Shown: positions 1 to 8,153 of the stretch, piece after piece
Layout of the letters: every line of letters starts with the position of its first letter
Position numbering within the stretch: position 1 is the stretch's first letter
NCBI RefSeq assembly: GCF_001029105.3
Contig: NZ_CP011807.3
Coordinates: 2,666,001-2,730,000, forward strand
Direction of reading: 5' to 3'
DNA length: 64,000 nt
Source: Pandoraea faecigallinarum
GTDB taxonomy: Bacteria; Pseudomonadota; Gammaproteobacteria; Burkholderiales; Burkholderiaceae
Translations under genes and position numbers: made by a program
The notes under the pieces: generated by a model
Seen by the model: the letters and a program-made list of their open reading frames with translations, nothing else
Database searches by the model: none
Told to the model about the DNA's origin: nothing

Positions 1-461
1 TGGGTGTGCGACGCACCGAGTGTCTCGATCGTGATCTCGCCTTCGAGCGTGCAGCGCACACCGGGCCCTTGATGCACGTGCGTATGCGCCACGCCGCCGG
101 GGGGGAATTGTACCTTGTCACAACGCATGAGCCACTGTTGACGCGGGTCCAGTTCGACCGGCGCTGCCAGCTTGAGCGTGGAGGACGCCCCCGGCGCCGA
201 CGCGATCTCGCCCGGCGTCGGCTCGCTGCCCGACATCAATTCCCAACGCCACAACGTTGCCCCTTCGCTGCCGGCGATCAGCGCCACGCTGTCCTCGCCC
301 AGCCAGGCACTTTGCTCCGGATGATGCTGCGCACCGGTATCGAACTCGATGGCGACGTCGCCTCGCACGACATAAATGGCCCGGCGTGCGGACGGCAAAT
401 ACACCGGCGGATGGTTCGGCGCGATGACATCTTCGAATAAACGCAATTGAAACGGCTTCAC
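1..461 (-). CDS. Cupin-domain protein (3' end outside window)
   Basis: The frame is open from a GTG at 459-461 leftward to the window edge (153 codons, no stop). AGGAGA lies 8 nt upstream of the GTG on the minus strand, which supports this start. The translation begins V/M-K-P-F-Q-L-R-L-F-E-D. Near the edge it carries a cupin metal-site segment, GGVAHTHVHQGPG followed by CTLEGE, matching the family pattern G-x5-H-x-H-x(3-4)-E. Cupins of this size are small metal-dependent enzymes or ligand-binding proteins; the substrate cannot be read from the fragment. It is divergent from the MFS transporter at 674, and their shared intergenic region holds two identical-core inverted repeats, so the two are probably co-regulated. 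The C-terminus is missing. Confidence 0.8.
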   Translation of the reverse strand, partial: MKPFQLRLFEDVIAPNHPPVYLPSARRAIYVVRGDVAIEFDTGAQHHPEQSAWLGEDSVALIAGSEGATLWRWELMSGSEPTPGEIASAPGASSTLKLAAPVELDPRQQWLMRCDKVQFPPGGVAHTHVHQGPGVRCTLEGEITIETLGASHT

Positions 462-518
462 TTTCCGATCTCCTGTGACAACGGGTTGCCTCGACTGCCG
501 AGACAACATGGACACAGA

Positions 519-535
519 GTATCGACTATCGATAC
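519..535. promoter_or_regulatory. Inverted repeat GTATCG-N5-CGATAC, copy 1 (putative operator)
   Basis: Perfect 6-bp arms separated by ACTAT, 58 bp upstream of the cupin start. The same arms and spacer length recur at 615-631. Two copies of one palindrome in a divergent intergenic region are typical of operators for a dimeric repressor such as a GntR- or IclR-family protein. The regulator is not identifiable in this window. Confidence 0.6.
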
Positions 536-612
536 GCAAAGAACTATTTATGGTTTACCACGAGACCCGGATTCCGAATGTGCTGTTATTATTCGAACGA
601 AATCATTCCCAT

Positions 613-633
613 ATGTATCGATAGACGATACAT
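613..633. promoter_or_regulatory. Inverted repeat ATGTATCG-N5-CGATACAT, copy 2 (putative operator)
   Basis: Perfect 8-bp arms (613-620 and 626-633) around ATAGA, 40 bp upstream of the MFS start. It shares the GTATCG/CGATAC core and 5-bp spacer with copy 1. The centres (527 and 623) are 96 bp apart, close to nine helical turns, so the two sites could be bridged by a looping regulator. The position, just upstream of the transporter start, suits repression. Confidence 0.65.
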
Positions 634-673
634 GAGGTATGACATTAAGATGGATTCCTTGAAGGAGACAAGA

Positions 674-1936
674 ATGGACACTGGCACGACCGCCCTGAAA
701 TCGGCGGGCGCGGCACGTCGGCCGTGGTATCGCGGCGCGAGTCCCGCGCAATGGCGCGCATTTGGTTCGGCATACATCGGCTGGATGCTCGACATCATGG
801 ATCTGATGCTGTTCGCGATGGTGATTCGCTACATCAGCGCGGATTTGCATTTCGACAAGGGGGTGGCAGGCATCATCGCGTCACTCACGCTGCTCGCCAC
901 GGCCTTCGGCGGCCTGTTCTTCGGCTTTCTGGCCGATCGCATCGGCCGTACCAAGTCGATGATCCTGTCGATCCTCTGCTATTCCATCGGCACCGCGCTG
1001 TGCGGCTTCGCGGACTCGGTGACGTCGCTGCTCATCTTCCGCTTCCTGCTTGGGCTCGGCATTGGCGGCGAGTGGTCGGCTGGCGCCGCACTCATTACCG
1101 AGACGTGGCCCGCCGAGCATCGTGCCAAGGTCATGGCCTGGGTGCAGAGTGCGTTTGCCGTCGGGTATGCCGTCGCCGCCGTCGTCGCGGCCGTGATCCT
1201 GCCGCACTTCGGATGGCGCTGGGTATTCGCGTTCGGTCTGGTGCCCACGGTGCTGGCGTTCTGGGTGCGCCGTCACGTGGAAGAACCCGCCATCTGGCGT
1301 GAACAACGCGTGCGTCTCACGCTCGGCCAGACACTTGGCATGCTGTTCGGCCCCTACGCGCGCAGCACGATCGTGGGCCTCGCCTTCACGGCAGCGGCGA
1401 TGTGCGGTTACTGGGGCTTGTTCACGTGGATCCCGGCGTATCTCTCGACGCCCGTCGAGCAAGGCGGTCCGGGCTTCGATCTGATTCGTTCGACGACGTG
1501 GATCGTCATCATGCAGATCGGCGCCGCGGCGGGCTTCGTATGCTTCGGCTACATTGCCGATCGCATCGGTTGCCGCAAGTCGTTCCTGCTGTTCTTTATC
1601 GTGTCCGCGATCACCGTGCCGCTCTATGTGGCGATCCGGGAGCCGATGCTGCTGCTGGCGTTCGGCCCGGTCGTGGCGTTCTTCGGTACCGGCTTCTACA
1701 GCGGCTTCGCCCCGACGTTCGCGGAGATGTTCCCCACGCAAGTGCGCGCGACGGCACAAGGCTTCATCTACAACACGGGACGCGCCGCCAGCGCCCTCGC
1801 CCCGGCCGCCGTCGGTCTGCTCTCGCGTGGCGAGAACGTGAGCGTCGCACTGGGCGCGACCGCCGGCTTCTTCCTGCTCGCGGCGATCATCGTCTACTTC
1901 TTCCTGCCGGAAAGCCACGGCGAAGCGCTCGCCTGA
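674..1936 (+). CDS. MFS transporter (sugar/aromatic-acid type)
   Basis: A 420-residue, 12-helix major facilitator. The start at 674 (MDTGTTALK) is chosen because AGGAGA lies 5-10 nt upstream; in-frame ATGs further 5' lack a Shine-Dalgarno. The signature loop motif is present twice, GFLADRIGRTKS after helix 2 and GYIADRIGCRKS after helix 8, as expected for the internally duplicated fold. The family imports small organic acids, sialic acid-like sugars or aromatic acids by proton symport; the substrate is not assignable from sequence. It is divergent from a cupin gene, and a hairpin at 1988-2020 probably ends the transcript. Proximity to the aryl-CoA operon makes an aromatic-acid substrate possible, but this is inference. 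Confidence 0.85.
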   Translation: MDTGTTALKSAGAARRPWYRGASPAQWRAFGSAYIGWMLDIMDLMLFAMVIRYISADLHFDKGVAGIIASLTLLATAFGGLFFGFLADRIGRTKSMILSILCYSIGTALCGFADSVTSLLIFRFLLGLGIGGEWSAGAALITETWPAEHRAKVMAWVQSAFAVGYAVAAVVAAVILPHFGWRWVFAFGLVPTVLAFWVRRHVEEPAIWREQRVRLTLGQTLGMLFGPYARSTIVGLAFTAAAMCGYWGLFTWIPAYLSTPVEQGGPGFDLIRSTTWIVIMQIGAAAGFVCFGYIADRIGCRKSFLLFFIVSAITVPLYVAIREPMLLLAFGPVVAFFGTGFYSGFAPTFAEMFPTQVRATAQGFIYNTGRAASALAPAAVGLLSRGENVSVALGATAGFFLLAAIIVYFFLPESHGEALA

Positions 1937-1987
1937 TCCGGCACGCGTGCGCCACAGCGGCGCCCGTCCATCGCCCGATGCGACCTC

Positions 1988-2020
1988 GCGCGCCGATGGC
2001 ATTGACTGCCATCGGCGCGC
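1988..2020. terminator. Perfect 14-bp hairpin between convergent genes
   Basis: The arms 1988-2001 and 2007-2020 are exactly complementary (GCGCGCCGATGGCA and its complement) with the 5-nt loop TTGAC. It sits between the end of the MFS gene and the end of the ligase gene, where a shared terminator is expected. Neither side has a clear T tract, so it may work as a Rho-assisted or bidirectional terminator. Confidence 0.55.
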
Positions 2021-2084
2021 TGTCGCACTCACTTCCCCCTGCCTCTCAAGCTGTCGACCGGGGCTTACGGTCGAGATCGTTACG

Positions 2085-3974
2085 TCAATCGAACAGGCGA
2101 ATCACGGACGGGCAATCCGAGTAGAGCCTTGCGACGTCGTCCGCGCGCAGCGTCAGCACCGCACGCTGGTTGACATACCCCTTGTCGGTGATCTCCCCTA
2201 GCTCCAGTGACGGCGGCGATGCCAGGATAGCCGCGCGAGCCGCGCGTTGCGAACTGCCGGCGTCCTGTGCCAGTTGCGCAAGCGCCTGCACGAGCGCGCG
2301 GCGAAGCTCGCCGTGCATGGCCATGGCTTTGCCGGCGTGCGGCTCCGAAGACACATCGGTTTGCGCAACCTTGGCCAGCATCGCGGGACTCGGGAAGATC
2401 AGCAGCCCGATCTCGTCGCGGTCGTGTCCGGCAACAACGACGTCCGAGGCGTAAGGCGCCAACGCCGTGACCGCGCGCAGACGCAGCGCCCCGACCGAAA
2501 CCCACGTGCCGCTCGTCAGTTTGAAATCCTCCGAGACACGACCGTCGAAAATCACGCCCGCAGCGGGGTTGTCGACGTCGCACAGACGCCCCGCATCGCC
2601 GGTCCGATAAAACCCCTCCTCGTCGAACGCTTCGGCGCTCGCCTGCGGATCGCCCGCGTAGCTGCGAAACACCGACGGGCCGCGCACGCGCATTTCGAGC
2701 TTGTCGCCGTTGGGCACGAACTTGAGTTCGTTGCCCGGCGCAGGCAGTCCGATGTTGCCCGCCCCCGGAATCGGAAAATGCACGCTCGTGATGAGCGGCG
2801 AGGTCTCCGTCGCGCCCCATGCCGACGTGAAGAACGGCATCGTCTCGCAATGCCGGGACGCCAGCCGTTCGAAGCGCTGCCAGACCGCGGGCGGCAAACT
2901 CGCCGCCGCGTAAAACAGCACTTGCAGACGACCGAAGAAGCGTGCGGCAAACGTCTCGTCTTCCTCCAGAAACGGGGCCAGCGCCTCGAATCCCTTGGGC
3001 ACGTTGAAGTGCAGCGTCGGCGACACGTCGCGAAGCGCTTCGACCGAGCGCCCGATCAGCTCGGGTACGGGCCGCCCGTCGTCCACATAGAACGCCCCGC
3101 CATTGCGCAACGCCATGTGAAAGTTATGATTCGCCCCGAACGTGTGACTCCACGGCAGCCAGTCGACGACCACCGGCGCCGCCTCGTCGATGAAATGCCA
3201 GCACTGCGCAATCATCTGCTGATTGGCGGCGAGCATGCGATGCGTGTTGACGACGATCTTGGGCTTGCCCGTCGAACCGGAGGTCAGCAACAATTTGGCC
3301 GTGTCTTCCGGATGCACCTGCGCGAATGCGTCGTCCAGTGCGGCGCGCGCCGGCGTCGCCGCCAGTGTGTCGAACGTCAGCCAGCCCGGGCGCGCATTGC
3401 GGGTCGCCACGATGGGGCAGCGGATCGGCGCTCCCGTCAGCGCGCGCGCATAGGCATCGCCATCTTCCACGTACACGAGCGCCGGGTCGAGCCGCGCAAG
3501 AATGCCGTGCAGCTTGCTCATGTCCCTGGCAATGCGCGAGTACGCAGACGACACGATGGCCGTCTGACGCCCGGCCATCATCGCCCCCAGGACAAGCAGC
3601 GCATGATTCACGCTGTTGTCCGACAGAATGACCACCGGCCGCTCGCGCGGCACCTCGAGGTCGAGCAATGCCTGGCCGATGCCGCGGGCCATCGTCAGCG
3701 CGTCTCGATAGCTGATACGTCGCCAGAGATCGGTGGACGATGTGGCTGCACCCGGCGCCTTGCGCTCGGCGACGAACACCGCATCGGGCGTTCGCGTCGC
3801 CCACTGCACGAGCCAGTCGGCCGGGCTGCGCGCGAACTCCCCCAGCACGGCGCGCGAACGGATGATGAAGCTGCCGTCCGCGCACACCTCGCGTTCGATA
3901 TCGGGCGTGGCGAGACGGCGCGTGCCGCCCCCGGGCGCGTTCACCGCATTCGGCGTGTTCAGTCGATCGTCCAC
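2085..3974 (-). CDS. Feruloyl-CoA synthetase-like acyl-CoA ligase
   Basis: A 629-residue adenylate-forming enzyme, the usual length for feruloyl-CoA synthases, which activate hydroxycinnamates with ATP and CoA. The AMP-binding P-loop LLTSGSTGKPK is near residue 220. YRTGDAG and the C-terminal GEITDKGYVNQ segment with the conserved lysine are present, so all catalytic blocks look intact. The start is a GTG at 3972-3974 that overlaps the end of the solute-binding-protein gene by 16 bp, implying translational coupling. It is the last gene of the operon beginning at 7941. The operon content (hydratase, dehydrogenase, BKACE) fits activation of a phenylpropenoid or similar unsaturated aromatic acid. 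The exact substrate is inferred. Confidence 0.8.
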   Translation of the reverse strand: MDDRLNTPNAVNAPGGGTRRLATPDIEREVCADGSFIIRSRAVLGEFARSPADWLVQWATRTPDAVFVAERKAPGAATSSTDLWRRISYRDALTMARGIGQALLDLEVPRERPVVILSDNSVNHALLVLGAMMAGRQTAIVSSAYSRIARDMSKLHGILARLDPALVYVEDGDAYARALTGAPIRCPIVATRNARPGWLTFDTLAATPARAALDDAFAQVHPEDTAKLLLTSGSTGKPKIVVNTHRMLAANQQMIAQCWHFIDEAAPVVVDWLPWSHTFGANHNFHMALRNGGAFYVDDGRPVPELIGRSVEALRDVSPTLHFNVPKGFEALAPFLEEDETFAARFFGRLQVLFYAAASLPPAVWQRFERLASRHCETMPFFTSAWGATETSPLITSVHFPIPGAGNIGLPAPGNELKFVPNGDKLEMRVRGPSVFRSYAGDPQASAEAFDEEGFYRTGDAGRLCDVDNPAAGVIFDGRVSEDFKLTSGTWVSVGALRLRAVTALAPYASDVVVAGHDRDEIGLLIFPSPAMLAKVAQTDVSSEPHAGKAMAMHGELRRALVQALAQLAQDAGSSQRAARAAILASPPSLELGEITDKGYVNQRAVLTLRADDVARLYSDCPSVIRLFD

Positions 3975-5143
3975 TTGCCGCCCTTCACCGTGACGAGCAC
4001 ACGACCGTCTTCGCCATATGCCGAATGGTCCTGTGCGTTGACATTGATCATGCCGTGCGTCGCCGCAAGGCCGCGGGTCTGTTCGATGGCGGCGACCAGA
4101 GCGTCGCGAAACGCCTGCGTGCCCGGTTGCGCCTGCTTCGCCGCCACTGCCACGGCGCGGTCGAGCACCAGATAGGCGTCGTAAGCATAGCCTGCGAAGA
4201 GGTTGCGCGAACCGGCACCGTACTGCGCCTCGTAACGCCGGGCGAAGTCCGTCGCCACGGCCTTACCCGGGTGATTCGCCGGCAGTTGCTCGGCCACGAG
4301 GATATTGCCCACCGGCAGAATCACGCCCTCCGCGCTCTTGCCCGCCACCCTCAGGAAATCATTGTTGGCGACGCCGTGCGTCTGATAGATGCGCCCTTTG
4401 TAGCCACGCTCGCGCAGCGTGCTCATGGGCAGCGCGCCAGGTGTGCCGCTCGCGGCGATGATGACGGCGTCCGCGTTGGACGCCATCACCTTGAGGACCT
4501 GTGCCGTGACGGACTGATCGTTGCGGGCATAACGCTCGACAGGCGCGACCTGAATCTGACGCGCAGTCGCGCGCGCCTGCACGTCCTTGAGCCACGCTTC
4601 GCCGTACGAGTCGTTGAAGCCGATGAAGGCCAGCGTCTTTACCTTGTGCGCCTTCATGTCGTCGAGTACGGCGTCGGCCATGACGGCGACCGACTGCGGC
4701 AGCGAGAAGACATAACGCATCTGCGCCGCACTCGGCACGAACGGGCACAGGCCCAATTGGGGCGTGCGCGTGTCGGCCGCCACCGCCGCGACGGCCAGAC
4801 ACGCCGGTGTGGTGGACGAGCCGATGATCGCGTCGACCTTGTCCTCGGTGGCGAGCCGCCGCGCATTCTTTGTCGCCGTCGTCGGATCGGTGGCGTCGTC
4901 GAGCACGACATAGCGCGCCGGCAGGCCGCCGAGCGTGGGCGGCAGCATGCCGATCGCCTGCTTCTCCGGGATGCCGAGCGATGCGCCCGGGCCCGTGCTC
5001 GAGAGCGTCACCCCAACCGTGACGCCCGCCGGTTGGGCGCTCGCCTGTGGTGTCGCGCACAATGCCGCGACGCACACGGAAAGGACCGTCAGTGAAAAAA
5101 TGCGCGAGAACGCGAGGCCGCGCGTGAACCTGTTTGCCGCCAT
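3959..5143 (-). CDS. Branched-chain/aromatic-type ABC solute-binding protein
   Basis: A 394-residue LivK-like periplasmic-binding protein (Peripla_BP_6 type). The N-terminus has a signal peptide: basic start, hydrophobic stretch FSLTVLSVCVAALCA, then an ASAQ cleavage region. AGGAGA 8-13 nt upstream fixes the start. Relatives in aromatic-acid gene clusters bind hydroxycinnamates or benzoates in the periplasm and deliver them to a LivHMGF-type permease. No permease or ATPase genes are in this window, so it must share a transporter encoded elsewhere or act in sensing. It lies 64 bp downstream of the BKACE gene and overlaps the ligase gene, placing it firmly in the operon. Confidence 0.85.
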   Translation of the reverse strand: MAANRFTRGLAFSRIFSLTVLSVCVAALCATPQASAQPAGVTVGVTLSSTGPGASLGIPEKQAIGMLPPTLGGLPARYVVLDDATDPTTATKNARRLATEDKVDAIIGSSTTPACLAVAAVAADTRTPQLGLCPFVPSAAQMRYVFSLPQSVAVMADAVLDDMKAHKVKTLAFIGFNDSYGEAWLKDVQARATARQIQVAPVERYARNDQSVTAQVLKVMASNADAVIIAASGTPGALPMSTLRERGYKGRIYQTHGVANNDFLRVAGKSAEGVILPVGNILVAEQLPANHPGKAVATDFARRYEAQYGAGSRNLFAGYAYDAYLVLDRAVAVAAKQAQPGTQAFRDALVAAIEQTRGLAATHGMINVNAQDHSAYGEDGRVLVTVKGGKWTID

Positions 5144-5207
5144 GTGTCATGTCTCCTGGGATCGTTTTCGTTCTGGGGCCGGACAGCTTGTGAGGCACGC
5201 CCGGTGA

Positions 5208-6131
5208 TCAACGCACGGCGAACTCCGGCAGCACTTCCCGGTTGCGCGGCAGGCCCATGATTTCGCGCGCTTCCTTCGGCGTGGCCGGCTCGTAGCCCAT
5301 CTCGCGCACGAGACGCACCACACGCTCGGTGAGTTGCTGGTTCGTCGCGGGTACGCCGTGTTCGTAATAGAGGTTGTCTTCCAGCCCCACGCGCACATGG
5401 CCGCCGAGCAGGAGCGAATTCATGGCCGAGGGCAATTGCGCCGGGCCGATGCCGCTCACACAGAAGATGCTGCCCTTCGGCAGGAGATCGACCATCGACT
5501 GCAACACGCGCGGCGTGTACGGCATGGCGTTCTGAAAACCGCGATGGACGCCGAGCACGAGATTGACGAAGAACGGCTCGTCGTCGAATCCGGCCGCCGT
5601 GAGCGTGGCAAGATCCTGCACGATATGCGTCGGGCTGAAGACTTCCCACTCGGGCTTGATGCCGCGCTTCTTCATCTCCATGGCGAGATGCTTCGAGCGC
5701 TCCGGCGACGTATGCATCAGCAGTTCCTTGCCGCCGAAACTCGCGATGATCGTGGTGGCGTCGAGGGTGCACATCTCGGCCCCGGCGTCCATGCCCTTCA
5801 AACGCTCCTCCCAGAGGATTTCCCAATAACCGTTCTCGGCTGTCTGCCCGATCATGTCGCCGTGCACGCCGCCGCCCGTCGAGTTGTTGATGACGATGTC
5901 GCACTTGTCGCGAATCCGGCGATTGATGTCGCGATAGATCGCCGGATCGCACGTCGCGCCATCGTCGCCGGGACGCCGCGCGTGAATCGCGACGACGCTC
6001 GCCCCCGCGTTGTAACAGTCGTAGACGTCGCGCGCGATTTCATCCGGCTGCGTGGGCAGATGCGGGTTCTGCGACTTGTACGCCATGCCGCCGGTCGGCG
6101 CGATGGTGACGATGACTTTGGGTTTGCTCAT
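5208..6131 (-). CDS. Beta-keto acid cleavage enzyme (BKACE, DUF849 family)
   Basis: A 307-residue protein of the 3-keto-5-aminohexanoate cleavage enzyme family. Known members condense a beta-keto acid with acetyl-CoA and release acetoacetate plus a new CoA ester, using a Zn-bound TIM barrel. The sequence shows the family hallmarks: IVTIAPTGG at the N-terminus, the zinc-type motif [16 protein letters not shown], and the late SGIGPAQLP and VRVGLEDN segments. The start at 6131 is preceded by a near-perfect GGAGGAGAT, so the longer in-frame upstream ATG is not used. In carnitine catabolism this family follows a dehydrogenase like its neighbour. Here it sits with aromatic-type ligase and hydratase genes, suggesting an aroyl-acetate substrate (inference). 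Confidence 0.85.
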   Translation of the reverse strand: MSKPKVIVTIAPTGGMAYKSQNPHLPTQPDEIARDVYDCYNAGASVVAIHARRPGDDGATCDPAIYRDINRRIRDKCDIVINNSTGGGVHGDMIGQTAENGYWEILWEERLKGMDAGAEMCTLDATTIIASFGGKELLMHTSPERSKHLAMEMKKRGIKPEWEVFSPTHIVQDLATLTAAGFDDEPFFVNLVLGVHRGFQNAMPYTPRVLQSMVDLLPKGSIFCVSGIGPAQLPSAMNSLLLGGHVRVGLEDNLYYEHGVPATNQQLTERVVRLVREMGYEPATPKEAREIMGLPRNREVLPEFAVR

Positions 6132-6201
6132 GGGTATCTCCTCCTTCTGGTCGTTCATTAGCCCGGAATGCGTGCGGGGGTGGCGCGGCTTCGAGACTTG
6201 C

Positions 6202-7128
6202 CTAGGACTTGCTCGCGAGAATGCCGAGGATGACGGCGTCGCGTTGCGCTTCGAGGCGAGCGTTGCCGCGCCCTGCGAGTTCCGCCTCGACGCCAGCGGT
6301 AATGCGTGCCTTCAATTCGTCCGTCAGCACGGGCTGGCCGAGGTCGGCCCACCACGATTCGATGGGCTGGCCGAGATGCTCTAGCAGATGCGCGATACCG
6401 CCAGCGCCGCCGGACAGATGAAGGTTCAGAAACGGGCCGAGCGCCGCCCAGCGCAGGCCGGGACCGTAGGCGATGGCGTCGTCGATGTCTTCGACGCAGG
6501 CCACGCCCGTGTCGACGAGGTGCATCGCCTCGCGCCATAACGCCGCTTGCAGACGGTTTGCAATATGGCCTTTCACCTCCTTCCTGACGTGGATCGCGCG
6601 CTTGCCGATGGCGCGGTAAAACTGCATGGCCGTGTCGATGGCGCCTTGCGACGACTGCGCGCCCCCAATGACTTCGACAAGGGGAATCAGATGCGGCGGA
6701 TTGAACGGATGGCCGAGCACGACCCGCTCGGGATGCGCGCACACGGACTGCACGCGGCTCATCAGCAGGCCGGAAGAACTCGACGCGATGACCACGGACG
6801 GTGGCAACGCGGCGTCCATCTTGCGGAACAGATCCTGCTTCAGGTCCTCGCGCTCCGGGCCGCTTTCCTGCACGAAGTCGGCGCCTTCGAGCGCGGCGTC
6901 GAGCGTGTCGTGGAATGTCAGCGCCTCACGCGTCGCTCCCGGCGTCAGCCCGATGCGGATCAACGTGGGCCAATGCGCGTCGAGCGCGTCACGCAAGCGC
7001 TCGCATGCGCCCGGCGCGGGGTCCCAGGCACTCACCCGCAGGCCGCGCGCCAGAAAGTACGCCGCCCAACTGCCGCCAATCACGCCGGTGCCGATCACGG
7101 CGACCTGCTCGATGTTGTCGTATTTCAT
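6202..7128 (-). CDS. 3-hydroxyacyl-CoA / carnitine-type dehydrogenase
   Basis: A 308-residue NAD-dependent dehydrogenase of the 3HCDH / lambda-crystallin family. The dinucleotide motif [10 protein letters not shown] is at residues 10-20, followed by SSSSG and the catalytic-region motif [14 protein letters not shown] with the expected His and Glu. The C-terminal half is the helical dimerisation domain. The start at 7128 has AAGGAGA just upstream. Closest functional relatives oxidise L-carnitine, L-gulonate or 3-hydroxyacyl-CoA to the 3-keto product. In this operon it would oxidise the hydrated product of the upstream hydratase and hand a 3-keto intermediate to the BKACE. Whether the substrate is a free acid or a thioester cannot be decided from sequence. 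Confidence 0.85.
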   Translation of the reverse strand: MKYDNIEQVAVIGTGVIGGSWAAYFLARGLRVSAWDPAPGACERLRDALDAHWPTLIRIGLTPGATREALTFHDTLDAALEGADFVQESGPEREDLKQDLFRKMDAALPPSVVIASSSSGLLMSRVQSVCAHPERVVLGHPFNPPHLIPLVEVIGGAQSSQGAIDTAMQFYRAIGKRAIHVRKEVKGHIANRLQAALWREAMHLVDTGVACVEDIDDAIAYGPGLRWAALGPFLNLHLSGGAGGIAHLLEHLGQPIESWWADLGQPVLTDELKARITAGVEAELAGRGNARLEAQRDAVILGILASKS

Positions 7129-7173
7129 ATTCGTCTCCTTGGGCGATGGCCGCACGCGCGACGCCTTGCCGGC

Positions 7174-7941
7174 TCAGCGCGCCGTTCGACCCAGAAAGCT
7201 CTCCATGCGTTGGCGTGCTTCGGGGGTGGCGAGCATCAGCGCGCTGGTCACCGATTCGGTGAACAGGCCATCGGCCATCGACATATCGTGAATGCGCGAG
7301 AGCGCATGGATCGTCGCCCAATTGGACAACGGACTGTTGGCGGCCGTGTCCCGCGCGAGCCGGGTCGCAAGCGCGAGCCCCGCCCCCACGTCCGTGAGGT
7401 AATGACCGAGCCCCAGACGCTCGCCATCGGCGGCGTCGTAACGACGGCCGGTGAGCATCATCTCCGTCATGCGATCCGGCCCGAGAATACGCGCCACCCG
7501 TACCGAGGCGCCGCCGCCGACGAAAATGCCGCGCTTGCCCTCGGGTAGCTGGAAGAACGCGTTGCGCTCGATCACCCGCACGTGCGCCGCCAGCGCCAGT
7601 TCGAGTCCGCCGCCGATGACGGCCCCTTGCAACACGGCCACGACAGGGCGTCCACCGAACTGGATGTCATGAAATACCTTGTGCCAGCGCTGCGAGACGC
7701 GCAGCACGTCGACGGGTTCACGCGTGCTGTTCTCGGCCAGATCCAGTCCGGCGCAAAAGTGCTCGCCCGCGCCGCTCAGTACGACGGCGCGCACGCCGTC
7801 GTCGAGATCGCGAAACACCGCTTCCAGCGAGTCGACCGCGGCATCGCAAAGCGCGTTGCGCTTTTCCGCGCGGTCCAGGGTCACGAAGGCGATGGCGTCT
7901 TCGACGCGTACGCGCAAGTGGGGATAGGTCATTGTCTGCAT
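7174..7941 (-). CDS. Enoyl-CoA hydratase/isomerase (crotonase family)
   Basis: A 255-residue crotonase-fold protein. Both catalytic glutamates of the hydratase family appear conserved: GGGLELAL (oxyanion-hole and first Glu region) and FQLPEGKRGIFVGGG (second Glu). The first also follows the usual AVLQGAVIGGG strand. It is the promoter-proximal gene of the minus-strand operon. The start at 7941 (MQTMTYPH) has no strong Shine-Dalgarno, and an ATG three codons later is an alternative. By family it hydrates a trans-2-enoyl-CoA such as cinnamoyl-type CoA. A retro-aldol lyase activity, as in feruloyl-CoA hydratase/lyase, is possible, but the downstream dehydrogenase argues for hydration only. Confidence 0.83.
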   Translation of the reverse strand: MQTMTYPHLRVRVEDAIAFVTLDRAEKRNALCDAAVDSLEAVFRDLDDGVRAVVLSGAGEHFCAGLDLAENSTREPVDVLRVSQRWHKVFHDIQFGGRPVVAVLQGAVIGGGLELALAAHVRVIERNAFFQLPEGKRGIFVGGGASVRVARILGPDRMTEMMLTGRRYDAADGERLGLGHYLTDVGAGLALATRLARDTAANSPLSNWATIHALSRIHDMSMADGLFTESVTSALMLATPEARQRMESFLGRTAR

Positions 7942-7961
7942 TCGCTCAAATTCGTGAAAAG

Positions 7962-7975
7962 TATCTTATAAGATA
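7962..7975. promoter_or_regulatory. 14-bp perfect palindrome upstream of the hydratase gene
   Basis: TATCTTATAAGATA is fully self-complementary and lies 21 bp upstream of the hydratase start, in the AT-rich divergent promoter region. It could be an operator for a second regulator, or overlap the -10 of the minus-strand promoter. Confidence 0.4.
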
Positions 7976-7996
7976 TTTCTCTCGTTGCGCGATTTG

Positions 7997-8052
7997 TGCA
8001 ATGCAGTTCAGGGTTAACAGGGATAATTTCGCTAATTATGCAATTTGATGCA
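7997..8052. promoter_or_regulatory. TGCA-repeat operators for the BzdR/BoxR-type regulator
   Basis: TGCA occurs at 7997-8000, 8002-8005, 8039-8042 and 8049-8052, with another at 7937-7940. The last pair in this span is TGCA-N6-TGCA (8039-8052). BzdR/BoxR-family operators have been described as TGCA repeats, and this span separates the divergent operon and regulator genes, so it is a strong candidate site for autoregulation and operon control. No footprint can be inferred beyond the motif. Confidence 0.6.
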
Positions 8053-8153
8053 CATTATACCGAACAAATAGGTAACACAGCGAACAGACCTCCCCCGTCG
8101 ACCGATATCTCATAGTATATTTATCCATCCACCAGCCGCTCTCACGTTCGCCC

